In this document: positions 11,548 through 23,398 of the stretch, one piece after another
Layout: every line of letters begins with the position of its first letter
How positions within the stretch are numbered: position 1 is the stretch's first letter
From: Eurosta solidaginis
Lineage: Eukaryota; Arthropoda; Insecta; Diptera; Tephritidae
Direction: 5' to 3'
Assembly (NCBI RefSeq): GCF_040869045.1
Contig: NC_090323.1
Coordinates: 267,162,392 to 267,226,391, forward strand
Length of the DNA: 64,000 nucleotides
The notes under the pieces: model-generated
Databases searched by the model: none
What the model saw: only the letters and a program-made list of their open reading frames with translations
Told to the model about the DNA's origin: nothing
Position numbers and translations under genes: made by a program

Positions 11548-14500
11548 CAGAGGCGGCGTAAGGCGTGGGCGGTGTGGGCCACCGCCCACGGCCTCGCGGT
11601 GATAAGGGCCTCGCGGCCCACAACGAACTTATAATTGAAAAAGTATGAAAAATACCTAAGAACACGACACAAGGCTGTTCTTATAATAAGCTAGCTGACT
11701 CCTTAGGCGTTTTTCTGCGTAATTGTACCTTTAAAACTTTTAACTAAAAAAAGGACCTCTGGTAATTTTTTAAAGAGACCGATCTTAATTTTGCTTAGTC
11801 CGAAGAAGATGATTTTATGGCAATTATCGAAAAGAAACTTGAGATGTGTGGACTTTTTCTGCTTTTCGCTTTATAGAATGTCAAATCTCCCACCATCTTT
11901 GTATAAAACTTTAGAATTTAAATTAATGTCATTATTTGAGAATTGTTAATATTGTGTCCGTTGTTGCACTGAACGCCTCACTTAAAATAAATTTTTAACT
12001 TAAAGATATTCCAATCTTCGGCGCCACAAATTTATGTTTATGAAATAATCAATATTTCTGTTAAAATCAATTATTTCGAAATCTCATCCCTTACGTTTCT
12101 GACAATTCGTTTATATTTAGTCCGGCAACATTAGTTGGCGTTAAGCTGCTGTAGCGGGGAGTCCCCTTTAGGAGAAAGAGTATTGCTCGGGACTTCCCCT
12201 TATTAAAAAAGCATTGTGTATCAAAACAAGTGCATATGATATGTTACCTGTCAAATTTGACGCATAGCCATTTCCAATGAAAGTACAAATCGCGTTTAGA
12301 CGGAGTCTTGCTCGTTTCTTTAAATAAATAATAGCGTCACATATTTCTAAAACTATAACAAGTGTTCAAAAAGTTGAGATAGGTAAGAAACTGTTGTGTG
12401 ATTGAAAATTGAGGTTATTATTTTTTTATATCTTTTATTTGTTGCGCTAGAATCCGCCTAATTTTACGGGTACAATATTGGCACTTTCTTCATAATTTAT
12501 CAATCATGTCAGGCTTAATTACCAAGAGAGATAGAGATAAAGGGAGAAAATGGGAATCTGGTTCAGCAAAAAGAAAAATAAGAGCGGAAAGAGCTGTATC
12601 AAACCATGTTTTAAGTTCAGGTATGATGAAGTTTCTCAGTCGAGCTGAATCTAGTAGTACTGAGTCAATTGAATTGCTTGCTTCCACTTGTCAACAACAT
12701 GTGTCTGTATCTGACAATTCGGAAATTACTCCAGATGCACCGAATATTGATACCGAACGACGGGAATCGGAAAAAGAAATAGATTGCCAATCAAAATCTT
12801 ATGCTGAAATTTCTATGTTGCCCTTAAGTAGTGCAAGTACCAATCAAGAGAGCACGATTGAAATAAGTTCGCCATCTGCTAGTAGAGCCAGTGATGTAGT
12901 GGAGCAATCATTTGCCAGTTTTGATGCGGGATTGTGGATGTTTCCCATGACGGATGCTAAGCGTCATGATATAGTTCAAAGCGGTCCCACACAGCAGTTA
13001 AATCATCTTGATGAACATTATCCTCAAGATGATGATCATAAACACTTTTCCAATTTTCATTTCTCAAGAAAACTAAATAATGGTGAAACTCAGCATCGGC
13101 GGTGGTTGGTATATTCAAGCTCTAAAAATAAAGTTTTCTGTTTTCCATGCAGACTTTTTAGCAATTCACAAACTCAAATGGTACAGGAAGGGTGTTGTGA
13201 TTGGAAACACTTGGGTGATGTTTTGCGCAGGCATGAAAATACTAAAGAACATATGTTATATATGTTCCGATGGATAACATTAGAGAAGGGAATAAAGCAC
13301 GAAAAAACATTAGACCAAGAAAACGAAAGACGAATTCTTGAATCTCAAAAACATTGGTACAACTTGTTTGAGAGATTAATTGATATCATAAACTTCTTAT
13401 CCTCTCATAATTTGGCATTTAGAGGTCACATAGAATCTCTCAAAACTGACGAAAACACTAAGAATTCTGGTAACTTTATAGACTTATTTAAATTGATAGC
13501 TAAATATGATCCTACGTTACAAGAACACTTAAACCGCATTAATAATAAACAACTTACACACCACTATCTAAGCCATGATATTCAAAATGAATTGATTACA
13601 TTAATGTCAAACACAGTTACCTGTGAAGTGATTGGTAGGATAAAAGAGGCAAAATATTATTCTATTTTACTCGACTGCACTAGAGATTCTAGTAGAGTTG
13701 AACACATGTCGGTTATTTTAAGATATTGTAATACATTAACTGGAACCATAGAAGAAAACTTTATCGGATTTCTTGCTGTCACCGAAACGACTGGAGAATA
13801 TTTGGCTAATGCAATACTGGGAGAGCTAGAAAAAAATGGCTTAGATATTCAAAACTGTCGTGGCCAAGGATACGACAATGCTGCTAATATGGTAGGCATA
13901 AATAGTGGAGTTAAAACTCGAATTCTAAATATAAATCCCAGGGCATTTTTCACACCTTGCTGTTGTCATAGCTGGAATCTGTTGTTGGTAGACGCAGCCA
14001 ATTCTTCGTTGGCAGCAAAAACATTTTTTGGTTTTTTTCAGAAGATTTTTTTGCTTTTTTCAAGTTCCAGCAAACGCTGGAAAATAATCAAAGATAAATT
14101 AAAGCTTACGATGAAGCCTTTATCAGACACAAGGTGGGAAAGCAGAATCCAGGCGGTGAAGGCTGTATTATTGCAATTTGATGATGTTGTTGAATGTATA
14201 GAATACTTAAAATGCCAAAAGGAACAATCGGAAACACTCAGTGATTGCGATTCCATTTTGAACGAAATGTTCAGTTTGGAATTTATCGTATCATTACATA
14301 TCTGGTATGAGTTATTAACTCGTGTCAATACCATTAGCAAATTATGGCAATCTGTAAAAGTCCATTTAAGCATTACTCTTGAACATTTGCGTACATTTTG
14401 TGACTGGATAAAAGAATATCGACAAACTGGATTCGAAAAATGCTTGTCTGACGCTCGTCATTTTATTGAGAAAAGCAGTTACGATTTGCCCAAAGATTTT

Positions 14501-15355
14501 AAAAATAAAAGAGTAGCCAAAAAGAAAAGGATGTTTGATTATGAAGGCAGCGACCAACCTATAAAGTCTGCAGAAAGCCGGTATGAAACCCATTTTTTTA
14601 ATACCATGGTTGATTCTGTGATCAGTAGCATGGAATCGAGATTTATGTCTTTAAGTCAACATTTTGAAGGTTTTGGTTTTCTATATGACTTAAACCAGTT
14701 AAAACGAATTCCAAAGGAGCAACTACTGAAAAACTGTCAGGATTTATACATTGTTCTGCAAGTAGGTGAGAGCAGTGACTTCCAGCCTTATGAGTTGTAT
14801 GAGGAGTTACAAAATATGATTCCAAATTTACCCAACTCTATTAAATACGTGAAACATCTGCTACAATATATTATAGAGAACAATTTGAAAGAAATTTACC
14901 CAAATGTTTACATTGTCATTAGGATATTGTTAACAATACCTGTAAGTACTGCTTCCGCTGAAAGGAGCTTTTAAAAATTGAAACTAATTAAAAATTATTT
15001 AAGAAATACTATGGGTCAAGAAAGACTCTCGGCTTTGGCAGTTTTATCTATTGAAGCAGATATAGCATCTAAGATAAGTTACAAACCTATCATTGAGGAG
15101 TTCAGTAAGACCAAAAGTAGAAAATTTTTGTTTCTTTAATTTTTTCATCATACTAATTTTTTTAAATTTTTTTTTTAATTTTTTTATTGTTTCAAAAAGT
15201 TATATGTATGTAAAAATGTATGTTTGTTTCTGAACGAATAAAAACCGTCTCATTTCAAGTGATTTTTTATTTTGAATTCCCTTTTTGTTGCACCATGAAA
15301 GGGCCTCGCAAAATGTACCTCGCCCACATAAATTTTTTCTCTTGCGCCGCCACTG
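11548..15355 (+). mobile_element. Near-complete hAT transposon (3808 bp) with 8-bp target duplication
   Basis: Terminal inverted repeats are CAGAGGCGGCGTAAG and, inverted from the right end, CAGTGGCGGCGCAAG. The 8-bp sequence GTGACAAC is duplicated exactly at 11540-11547 and 15356-15363. About 950 bases of leader precede a single long transposase frame, and a polyadenylation-type AATAAA lies near 15237. Intact ends, an exact duplication and only one obvious coding lesion point to a young insertion. Confidence 0.92.
12506..15139 (+). pseudogene. hAT transposase (TTF-type zinc finger, ZMYM-like), stopped in the dimerisation domain
   Basis: An 822-codon frame opens at ATG 12506 and stops at TAA 14972-14974. 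It continues in the same frame to 15139, so the full product would be about 877 residues. Visible in order: a basic N-terminus (residues 1-35); a Ser/acid-rich stretch; a TTF-type zinc finger (VFCFPCRLF near 210, H-x5-H near 243); a DUF4371/RNase H-like catalytic region with ILLDCTRD near 388; GQGYDNAANMVG near 453; CCCHSWNL near 485; and LSDTRWESR near 540. The C-terminal hAT motif ASAERSF is cut at once by TAA where relatives have Ser (TCA), followed by in-frame KLKLIKNYLRNTMGQERLS. Losing the dimerisation helix should inactivate the protein unless the stop is read through. Confidence 0.88.
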
Positions 15356-17499
15356 GTGACAACATAAGGGAAAATAACCATGTAGGAAATTGAACCGAGG
15401 GTAACCCTGGAATGTGTTTGTATGACATGTGTATCAAATGAAAGGTATTAAAGAGTATTTTATGAGGGAGTGGGCCATAGTTCTATAGGTGGACGCCATT
15501 TAGGGATATCACCATAAAGGTGGATCAGGGTTGACTCTAGAATTTGTTTGTACGATATGGGTATCAAATGAAAGGTGTTAATGAGCATTTTAAAAGGGAG
15601 TGGGCCTTAGTTCTATAGGTGGACGCCTTTTCGAGATATCGCCATAAAGGTGGACCAGGGGTGACTCTAGAATGCGTTTGCACAATATGGGTATCAAACG
15701 AAAGGTGTTAATGAGTATTTCAAAAGGGCGTGGGGCTTAGTTCTATAGGTGGACGCCTTTTCGAGATATCGGCATAAAGGTGTACCAGGTGTGACTCTAG
15801 AATGCGTTTGTACAATATGAGTATCAAACGAAAGGTGTTAATGAGTATTTTACAAGAGAGTGGGCCTTGGTTCTATATGTGGACGCCTTTTCGAGATATC
15901 GCCATAACGGTGGACCAGGGGTGACTCTAGAATATGTTTGTACGATATGGGTATCAAATGAAAGGTATTAATGAGTATTTTAAAATGGCGTGGGCCTTAG
16001 TTCTATAGGTGGACGCCTTTTCTAGATATCGCCATAAAGGTGGACCAGGGGTGACTCTAGAATGGGTTTGTACGATATGGGTATCAAATTAAAGGTATTA
16101 AAGAGGCTTTTAAAAGGGAGTGGTGGTAGTTGTATATGTGAAGGCGTTTTCCAGATATCAACCAAAATGTGGACCAGGGTGATCCAGAATATCATCTGTC
16201 GGGTATCGCTAATTTATTTATATATATAATACCACGAACAGTATTCCTGCCAAGATTTCAAGGGTTTTTTATTTCGCCCTGCAGAACTTTTTCATTTTAT
16301 TCTACTTAATATGGTAGGTGTCACACCCATTTTACAAAGTTTTTTTCTAAAGTTATATTTTGCGTCAATAAACCAATCCAATTACCATGTTTCATTCCTT
16401 TTTTCGTATTTGGTATAGAATTATGGCATTTTTTAATTTTTCGTAATTTTCGAAAAAGTGGGCGTGGTCATAGTCGGATTTCGGCCATTTCGTATACCAA
16501 TCCAAAGTGAGTTCAGATAAGTACGTAAACTGGGTTTAGTAAAGATATATCGATTTTTGCTCAAATTATCGTGTTGACGGCCGAGCGGAAGGACAGACGG
16601 TCGACTGTGTATAAAAACTGGGCGTAGCTTCAACCGATTTCGCCCTTTTTCACAGAAATAAGTTATCGTCCCAGAATCTAAGCCCCCACCAAATTTCACA
16701 AGGATTGGTAAATGTTTATTCGACTTATGGCATTAAAAGTATCCTAGACAAATTAAATGAAAAAGGGCGGAGCCGCGCCCATTTTGAAATTTTCATTTAT
16801 TTTTACATTTTGTTGCACCATATCATTACTCGAGTTGAATGTTGACATAATTTACTTATATACTGTAAAGATATTAAATTTCTTGTTAAAATTTGACTTA
16901 AAAAAAAAATTTTTTTTTAAAGTGGGCGTGGTCGTTCTCAGATTTTGCTAGTTTTTATTAAGCATACATATAGTAATAGGAGTAAAGTTCCTGCCAAATT
17001 TCATCATGATATCTTCAACTACTGCCAAATTACAGCTTGCAAAACTTTTAAATTACCTTCTTTTAAAAGTGGGCGGTGCCACGCCCATTGTCCAAAATTT
17101 TACTAATTTTCTATTCTGCGTCATAAGTTCAACTCACCTACTAAGTTTCATCGCTTTATCCGTCTCTGGTAATGAATTATCGCACTTTTTCCCTTTTTCG
17201 AAATTTTCGATATCGAAAAAGTGGGCGTGGTTATAGTCCGATATTGTTAATTTTAAATAGCGATCTGAGATGAGTGCTCAGGAACCTACATACCAAATTT
17301 CATCAAGATACCTCAAAATTTACTCAAGTTATCGTGTTAACGGACGGATGGACATGGCTCAAACAAATTTTTTTTCGATCCTGATGATTTTGATATATGG
17401 AAGTCTATATCTATCTCGATTCCTTTATACCTGTACAACCAACCGTTATCCAATCAAAGTTAATATACTCTGTGAGCTCTGCTCAACTGAGTATAAAAA

Positions 17500-18039
17500 G
17501 CAGTCAAATTTAATTACAATGAAGTGAGCAGAGCAATCTTTGCCTGTAAGTTTTAACAGGTCTTTCTATATTAGATCGAGTTTAACTTAAAAAATGGAAT
17601 ATACGGAAAATTGTCTACGGTCTAAACCCTATTTCTTCCCTGCGTTTTTTTATTTTATATTATATAACGCCCCGACCCGAAACCTGCAGTTTGCTGTACT
17701 TAAATTTTTTGATCTATAAAACTGCATGCTTTGATTAAAAACAAAGTGCTTTTATAAAGCCCGAAAAGTAAACAATTCCTTAAAAACTGCGCGGTCCAAA
17801 TTGGTCTTAGACTCATAATAATCTAAGCAGTGAAGCTCATAATTCTATGTAGAGCGTTTTTCACATATCCGATTTTTCCGTGTTTTAAGGTCCCAATCAA
17901 TCAAACCGCTCCAATAAGTAACTAATTTCCCAGTGGGCTTAAAACTTCCAACATAGTTAAGGGGCCGGAATTTTCTTTCTTTAAAATTCCATTAAATTAA
18001 AACATATACATATACATATTTGCAATAAATAAATCAATC
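17500..18039. other. Spacer, nothing recognised
   Basis: No gene, RNA or clear repeat can be supported here. Confidence 0.5.
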
Positions 18040-18310
18040 AGTTAGGTTAGGTTGAACTAACCGCTTTATAAAGACCTCACACAGACTGAATGTGCCCATA
18101 GTGGCACCAGAATTGGTTTGACGACGAAACGGAAGGACTCAAATCAGGTGTCTGGACTTCTATTATAAAATAACTGCGTCCTCTTGGCAAATACTAGAAG
18201 TTTTCTAGGACCTAGCTTAATTGCTGCCTCGAAGTCTGGCAACTCTGCCGTCCTTAATGGCTGGAGCCTTGACTTGGCGAGCGCAGGACACGAACGTGCT
18301 CAACAAACCA
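18040..18310 (-). pseudogene. 3' end of a non-LTR retrotransposon (LINE), truncated
   Basis: The minus strand ends in AACCTAACCTAAC-like tail sequence (GTTAGGTTAGGTT on plus). It matches in pieces the fuller copy at 44765-45210, including AAAATAACTGCGTCCTCTTGG (AAAATAACTCCGTCCTCTTGG there). Only the 3' UTR and the last coding codons remain, typical of 5'-truncated retrotransposition. Confidence 0.65.
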
Positions 18311-18430
18311 AAGAGTTGCAAAAATGTCCAATCAATAATAAATTAAGCTTTTAACTATGTTGAAATGTGTTTATGCATTTTATGTATGAGCAAATACACT
18401 CAAAACTAAGTTATTGCATTGTTATATACA

Positions 18431-19544
18431 AACAAGTAAAGGGGTCTAAGTTCGGGTGTAACCGAACATTATATACTCAGCGTGAGCTTCAATTGTACAT
18501 TTCATTTCAGATAAATAACTTTTCTACATAACACGTGGCACAGCCCGTTTAAAAGAAAAATGTCTCCCCATTTCCTCTTACAGTAATACTTGATAAGTGA
18601 AATATCATTGATTCAAACCTAGTCTACGATCCTTCTAAATTTGTTTTATATCTAAGTTGCCGTGGTCTTTAACCGATCCCGTCCATTTTTACTAGAAATA
18701 TTTTCTGCTATAAGGAAAATATTTGTACACAATTTCATTACGATATGTTAATTTTTCTTCGAGTTATGGCTCCCGAAACATAGAAAATTGCTTAGTCATA
18801 AAAGAGGCGGTGCCACGCCCATTTTTTAAAATTTGAAGTTTTTCCTATTTATTGTTATAAATCCACTTGGGAAATGAAAATCCAATGATACAAGGTCTTT
18901 TTCTCTACGATATAACTTATTTTATTCGTCCACGACCCTTTTAAAAATCTTTTATATAAAAGTTGGCGTGGTCCTTAACCGATTTCGTTAATTTTTCTTC
19001 AAAGCATTCCTTATAGTAAAGGCAATCTCTCTGCCGAATTTTGTTATGATAGGTTTAACTATTTTTGATTTATGATTAATGATATTTGTAAAATTGATTT
19101 TATCACAAGTGGGCGGTTCCACGCCCATTTTAAAAAATGTTTTGAAATTTTTGTCAAGAGTCTCAGTATCAGTCCACACGTCAAATTTCAACATTCTAGG
19201 TGTATTATTTACGAAATAATCAGGTTTTTGTGTTTTCCAAAATGTTATATATATAAAAGTGGGCGTGGTTATCATCCGATTTCGCTCATTTTCAATACCA
19301 ATCTATTCTGGGTCCAGATAAGCTCGTGTACCAAATTTGATGAAGATATTTCAATATTTACTGAAGTTATCGTGTTAACGGACAGACGGACGGACGGACA
19401 TGGCTCAATCAAATTTCTTTTCGATGCTGATGATTTTGATATAGGGAAGTCTATATCTACCTCGATTCCTTTATACCTGTACAACCAAACGTTATCCAAT
19501 CAAAGTTAATATACTCTGTGTGCAAAGCACGCTGAGTATAAAAA
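18431..19544 (-). mobile_element. Hairpin-ended repeat, divergent copy E with its own matching arms
   Basis: In element orientation it starts T4-ATACTCAGCGTGC and ends CACGCTGAGTAT, then the hairpin GTTCGG-TTACAC-CCGAAC. The two arms pair over 12 bp, although their sequence differs from the GTTGAG arms of copies A-D. It shares the GGACAGACGGACGGACGGAC and GTGGGCGTGGTT motifs. It lacks the 130-bp tandem array and is shorter (1.1 kb). Confidence 0.8.
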
Positions 19545-19764
19545 CTCATTCAATCCGCTCATTTTAACCTCTTTCCATTCATAGATTATGAGTTGTTTCA
19601 TCTAAATGTTGATTTGTCGCCTTTGTCCGCTGGTTTGTTTTGATCATTTTCAATTAATTCAAATAGATTAAATAGTCGGCAAGTTAACAAAATATCCAGA
19701 ACTATTTAGCGAATTTGTGTGGTTTTCCCAATAACCTACGAGAGGGCATGAATGCATAAATTAC

Positions 19765-22083
19765 ACAGTGCTACAAAAAAAAATATCTTAAGAACTTTTG
19801 TAGCGACCTAGTGTCCGTTGTAGGTCTTGATGAGTAGATCAAGATGCCGTGTTTCAAAATTTTCTAACACCCCGAAATTTTCAAGTTATTGTTGAAAAAC
19901 TGTTTTTCTTGTACCTCGCGCATCCAAAAATTCGTTACTCCGTCATTTTTCCATCAATTTTTGAGTGCTTAACAGTTTTGAAAAGCTGAAAAATAGGGCC
20001 TTAAAAATATATATATTTGTCTACACTTTTTATAGCAAATTTTTAAGAATTTTTAAAAGTTATCTAAACGTTTCTCGTTTTTTTTTTAATTTTTCAAAGT
20101 TTTACGGCTTTTTAATGTATTATTTCTGTAATGAATTATTTTTTTTCTTAAATAGGTTGAGAAAACATTCTATTTTGAGTAAACAAAGTACGGGTTGATC
20201 ACATTCGGTTGAGAATTGTTGAAATGACAACACTTTTTGTAAACAAGAAAATTTTGCTCTCATCGTAGAATCGATATCGCGCCATGTCAGGATTGAATGT
20301 ATGATTTCAGTATATCGCTGCCATTGTATTGAACATTCTTATCGTTTCTTTTATTCCACCCATTATTTTTTTGTTATAACAAAATTTCCATTTTTGACTT
20401 TAGTTATTTAAACAATTTCGATATTTTTTATTTATCTACATATATCATCTCTCGAGTAATTTTATTTCGCTCCTATGTTGGAGAGAAAAAATAAAGAAAT
20501 AAGTAGTTGCAAATATATTTACATAAAATTTTGTTTTATATTATGTACTTAATACAAAAAAAAAAACTTCGAATTTCGATAGCTGTTAAAAATGTTTGCT
20601 AGATCTTCTACGTTTATAAGCCACATCGTCAGTATCGCGTTTTAGAGACCAGCAATAATTTGCCAGCATTCTGATCTGACTTTTTCCGACAAAGCGTTTT
20701 TCGATCTCTAATAGGTCCTGATGGAACCGTTCTCCCTGTTCGTCACTGAATTGTCCCTAATTTTCAGGGAAGAAATCAAAATGTGAATGCAGAAAATGGA
20801 CTTTCTGTCGTTGATTTCTAGGCCGTCAGAGTTTTCTTCATCATCAGCTTCTAATGAATTTTGCAGTTCGGAAATTGCATCACGAATAGTCGATATTTCT
20901 CCCTTGATTGGATGAGATACAGTTAACACATTAGCATATTGTATACGGCCACAGGTTTTGTAGTGATGACCAACAGTATTTGTTTTGCAGAAGTAGCAAT
21001 CTTCTGGCTTATGGAAAAGTTGACGATGCCATATCATTGGAGTTGAGAATGGTAAATGTTGTTTGTTGCATTTCCCAGTTTTCCATTTTTTGAGTGCGCT
21101 GCAGAACTTCACACAAGCATACTCTGGTTCATACCAAACATTTTCACTATACACGCGATTAAAGATAGATGTGAAATCTTCTGTGAGAGCTGCATTTCGA
21201 TGTTTCGTATCAACGAATAACCCGCAGACGTAACAAAACTTATTACGCTTATCACACATTTTTAAAAAAGTACCTTGTAGCAACACGTTCAACCACTGAC
21301 TGATTTGATTCTACCACAATGACAGTATCCTAACTTTCGTCTTGTCATTTATCTTACAGAGGCAAATGTCTCGGAGAGCAATTAAATAACTGTGTATCTC
21401 ATTTCCACAAACAAGAAAAACCGTTGTCAAAACCTTGGTCATATCAATAAAAGTAAATAATTTTGTTTATCTTTGTTTCATAATTAAATCATAAAAAAAG
21501 GTTAAACGGAGCATAGAGAATGCTCAAAACAACGGCGACGATATACTGAAATCATACATTCAATCCTGACATGGCGCGATATCGATTCTACGATGAGAGC
21601 AGAATTTTCTTGTTCACAAAAAGTGTTATCATTCAACAATTCTCAACCGAATTTGATCAACCAGTACTTTTTTTACTCGAAATAGAATGTTCTCTCAACC
21701 CCTTTAAGAAAAAAACTAATTCATTAAAGAAGTGATACATTAAAAAGCCGTCAAACTTTGAAAAATTAAAAAAAACGAGAAAATTTTAGATAACTTTTAA
21801 AAAATCCCAAAAATTTGCTATAAAAAGTGTAGACAAATATATATATTTTTAAAGCCCTATCTTTCAGCTTTCCAAAACTGTTAAGCAATCAAAAATTGAT
21901 GGAAAAATAACGGAGTAACGAATTTTTGAATGCGCGAGGTACAAGAAAAACAGTTTTTCAACAATAACTTGAAAATTTCGGGGTGTTAGAAAATTTTGAA
22001 ACACGGCATCTTGTTCTACTCATCGAGACCTACAACGGACACTAGATCACTATTAAAGTTCAAAATCAGTGTAGCACAGTGTT
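19765..22083 (-). mobile_element. Long-TIR DNA element (~2.3 kb) carrying a deleted unclassified ORF
   Basis: Two arms of roughly 500-550 bp are inverted copies of each other: 19765-20335 and about 21530-22083. Examples are CCGAAATTTTCAAGTTATTG on the left against CAATAACTTGAAAATTTCGG on the right, and AATCGATATCGCGCCATGTC against its inverse. Outer ends are about ACAGTGCTACA and TGTAGCACAGTG. Between the arms lies a minus-strand reading frame remnant. No clean target duplication could be read, so exact borders are uncertain by about ten bases. The superfamily is not assigned. Confidence 0.75.
20586..21292 (-). pseudogene. Internally deleted ORF of the long-TIR element (Cys-rich N-terminus, FSDEQGERFHQD block)
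   Basis: The frame starts at ATG 21292. Its N-terminal ~110 residues hold paired cysteines (KFCYVCGLFVD; later CYFCKTNTVGHHYKTCG), which looks like a zinc-binding head. After about residue 155 it changes frame: the C-terminal family block VHFLHSHFDFFPEN-stop-GQFSDEQGERFHQD and then YCWSLKRD is read in another frame down to TAA 20586-20588. The middle of the protein is missing, so an internal deletion left a frameshifted junction near 20800 plus an in-frame stop near 20757. I recall the block from an uncharacterised protein family widespread in insects and cnidarians. Its presence between long TIRs suggests it is the element's transposase (inference). Confidence 0.6.
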
Positions 22084-22775
22084 ATCTGTGGTGTTTCAAA
22101 TGATTCACACTAAGTGACGAGGGAAAAAGAGGCATAGCTCCGTACAATTGTTTTTTTAATTGCTTATAATAAAACAAAGAGCCTGAATTTTTAGGAAGAA
22201 ATTGAAAACTTGGTTAAGAAATCGCGGTAATTTAAACTTATTTGTACAATTTTTTGTTGTTTCAAACAAAAAGGAAATTGGGTTAGTCAAAGAAATCCAA
22301 ATATATGTAAGCTTCGCTGTTTGTGATAATTAGGTAATGATAAAAATACTTCCCTGTGAAAAAAGTGACCAACTTTAGATATCTTTACCCATATCAACCT
22401 TTAAGAGCCTACAACTTTTGCCGCTATATCTACTTCAATATATTTTTTCATATAAAACTACTTTGAAAGCAGTGTTTGCATTTGCATTACGGAAAATATG
22501 GCTCTGCTATTGCTGATGTGTCTGAACATGAATAGAGAATAAGCAGAGCAGTACCATAAAAAAGTGATAGCATTCCTTACGATCTGCGGATCAAATAGCA
22601 GAATAAAAGCTTCAATCGAAATGCTATTTGTAAGCAGAACTTTGTATTTTCTAATAGGGAATCTCATCCAATTTGACGTTGAACTTTAGCCTCGAATAAC
22701 TACAAAACGAGACAAGTTGGTAAAAAAACTCTTCGGATCTCTTTTGTAGACCGCTCAATTTTTTAAAAGAATATG
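22084..22775. other. Spacer, nothing recognised
   Basis: AT-rich sequence with no supportable gene or repeat. Confidence 0.5.
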
Positions 22776-23046
22776 CATTAGACTGGGTTGATTTATTAAC
22801 CGATATCGCGCCATCGAAACTGTTATCGCCAACGTTTTTACAACAGTTTTTTGAAAAAGAAAATATTTTTTGGGTTGTGGGTAGTGTTTTGGTCGAAAAA
22901 TTTACCTTTTCGCCATTTTTTTTCGCAGGCTCAAAAATTATTTTTTTGGGTACGCGTAGTGGAACTATTTTTTCCTGAGCCCAACTCCTATCGAAAAATC
23001 GATGGCGCGATATCGGTTACTTTCTTCCATACAAATCGACCCAGGT
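22776..23046. mobile_element. MITE-like element with CTGGGTYGATTT inverted ends
   Basis: Left end GACTGGGTTGATTTATTAACC and inverted right end ACCTGGGTCGATTTGTATGG match. They are followed on both sides by AACCGATATCGCGCCATCGA, so the inverted repeats extend at least 45 bp with a gap. There is no transposase. Target duplication is unclear (TTA/TTAA-like flanks). Confidence 0.6.
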
Positions 23047-23398
23047 TAATATGCATAGCTAGTTACTTTGATGCTAAGGGTTAGAGCTCTGAAACACATT
23101 TTATAAAAATTTTAAAATTCCCAATACGATTTGTATGGAAAAAAGTGGCGGTGAGGCACTTCTTTACATTAAAATTAAGAACTGAAATTTTTACAGGCTA
23201 TCTTTTAAGATGTCCTGAACAATATTTTCACTACACCAAAATGAAAACCAACAACTTTTTGCACACCCTAATGATTATAGAACACAAAGTCAACTTCAAT
23301 GGTCACCAAAATTGTATTTTTCATATTTGAAAATATTACACAATTTTCAAAATTTGTTGGCTTGTCAAACGATCTTTGAATTATACTCAAAATATTTA

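Larger units (their letters stand above)
11478..17499 (-). mobile_element. Hairpin-ended long repeat, copy C, split by a 3.8-kb hAT transposon
   Basis: Outer parts are 11478-11547 and 15356-17499. In element orientation the ends are T5-ATACTCAGTTGAGC and CTCAACTGAGTATG followed by hairpin GTTCGG-TTACAC-CCGAAC. Beside the hairpin end lies the best tandem array of the family: six units whose marks fall at exactly 130-bp steps (15411, 15541, 15671, 15801, 15931, 16061). The hAT insertion sits only about 70 bases from the hairpin terminus. Short frames in it (16433-16699, 16757-16951, 17006-17236) recur with disruptions in other copies and are not genes. Confidence 0.85.

Noticed and set aside
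14038..14593. Minus-strand frames of 111 and 75 codons
   Set aside because: Shadows of the hAT transposase frame on the other strand.
20272..23020. Shared ATATCGCGCCAT string in the long-TIR element and the MITE at 22776
   Set aside because: Only about 13 bases match and the surrounding ends differ; not enough to call them one family.
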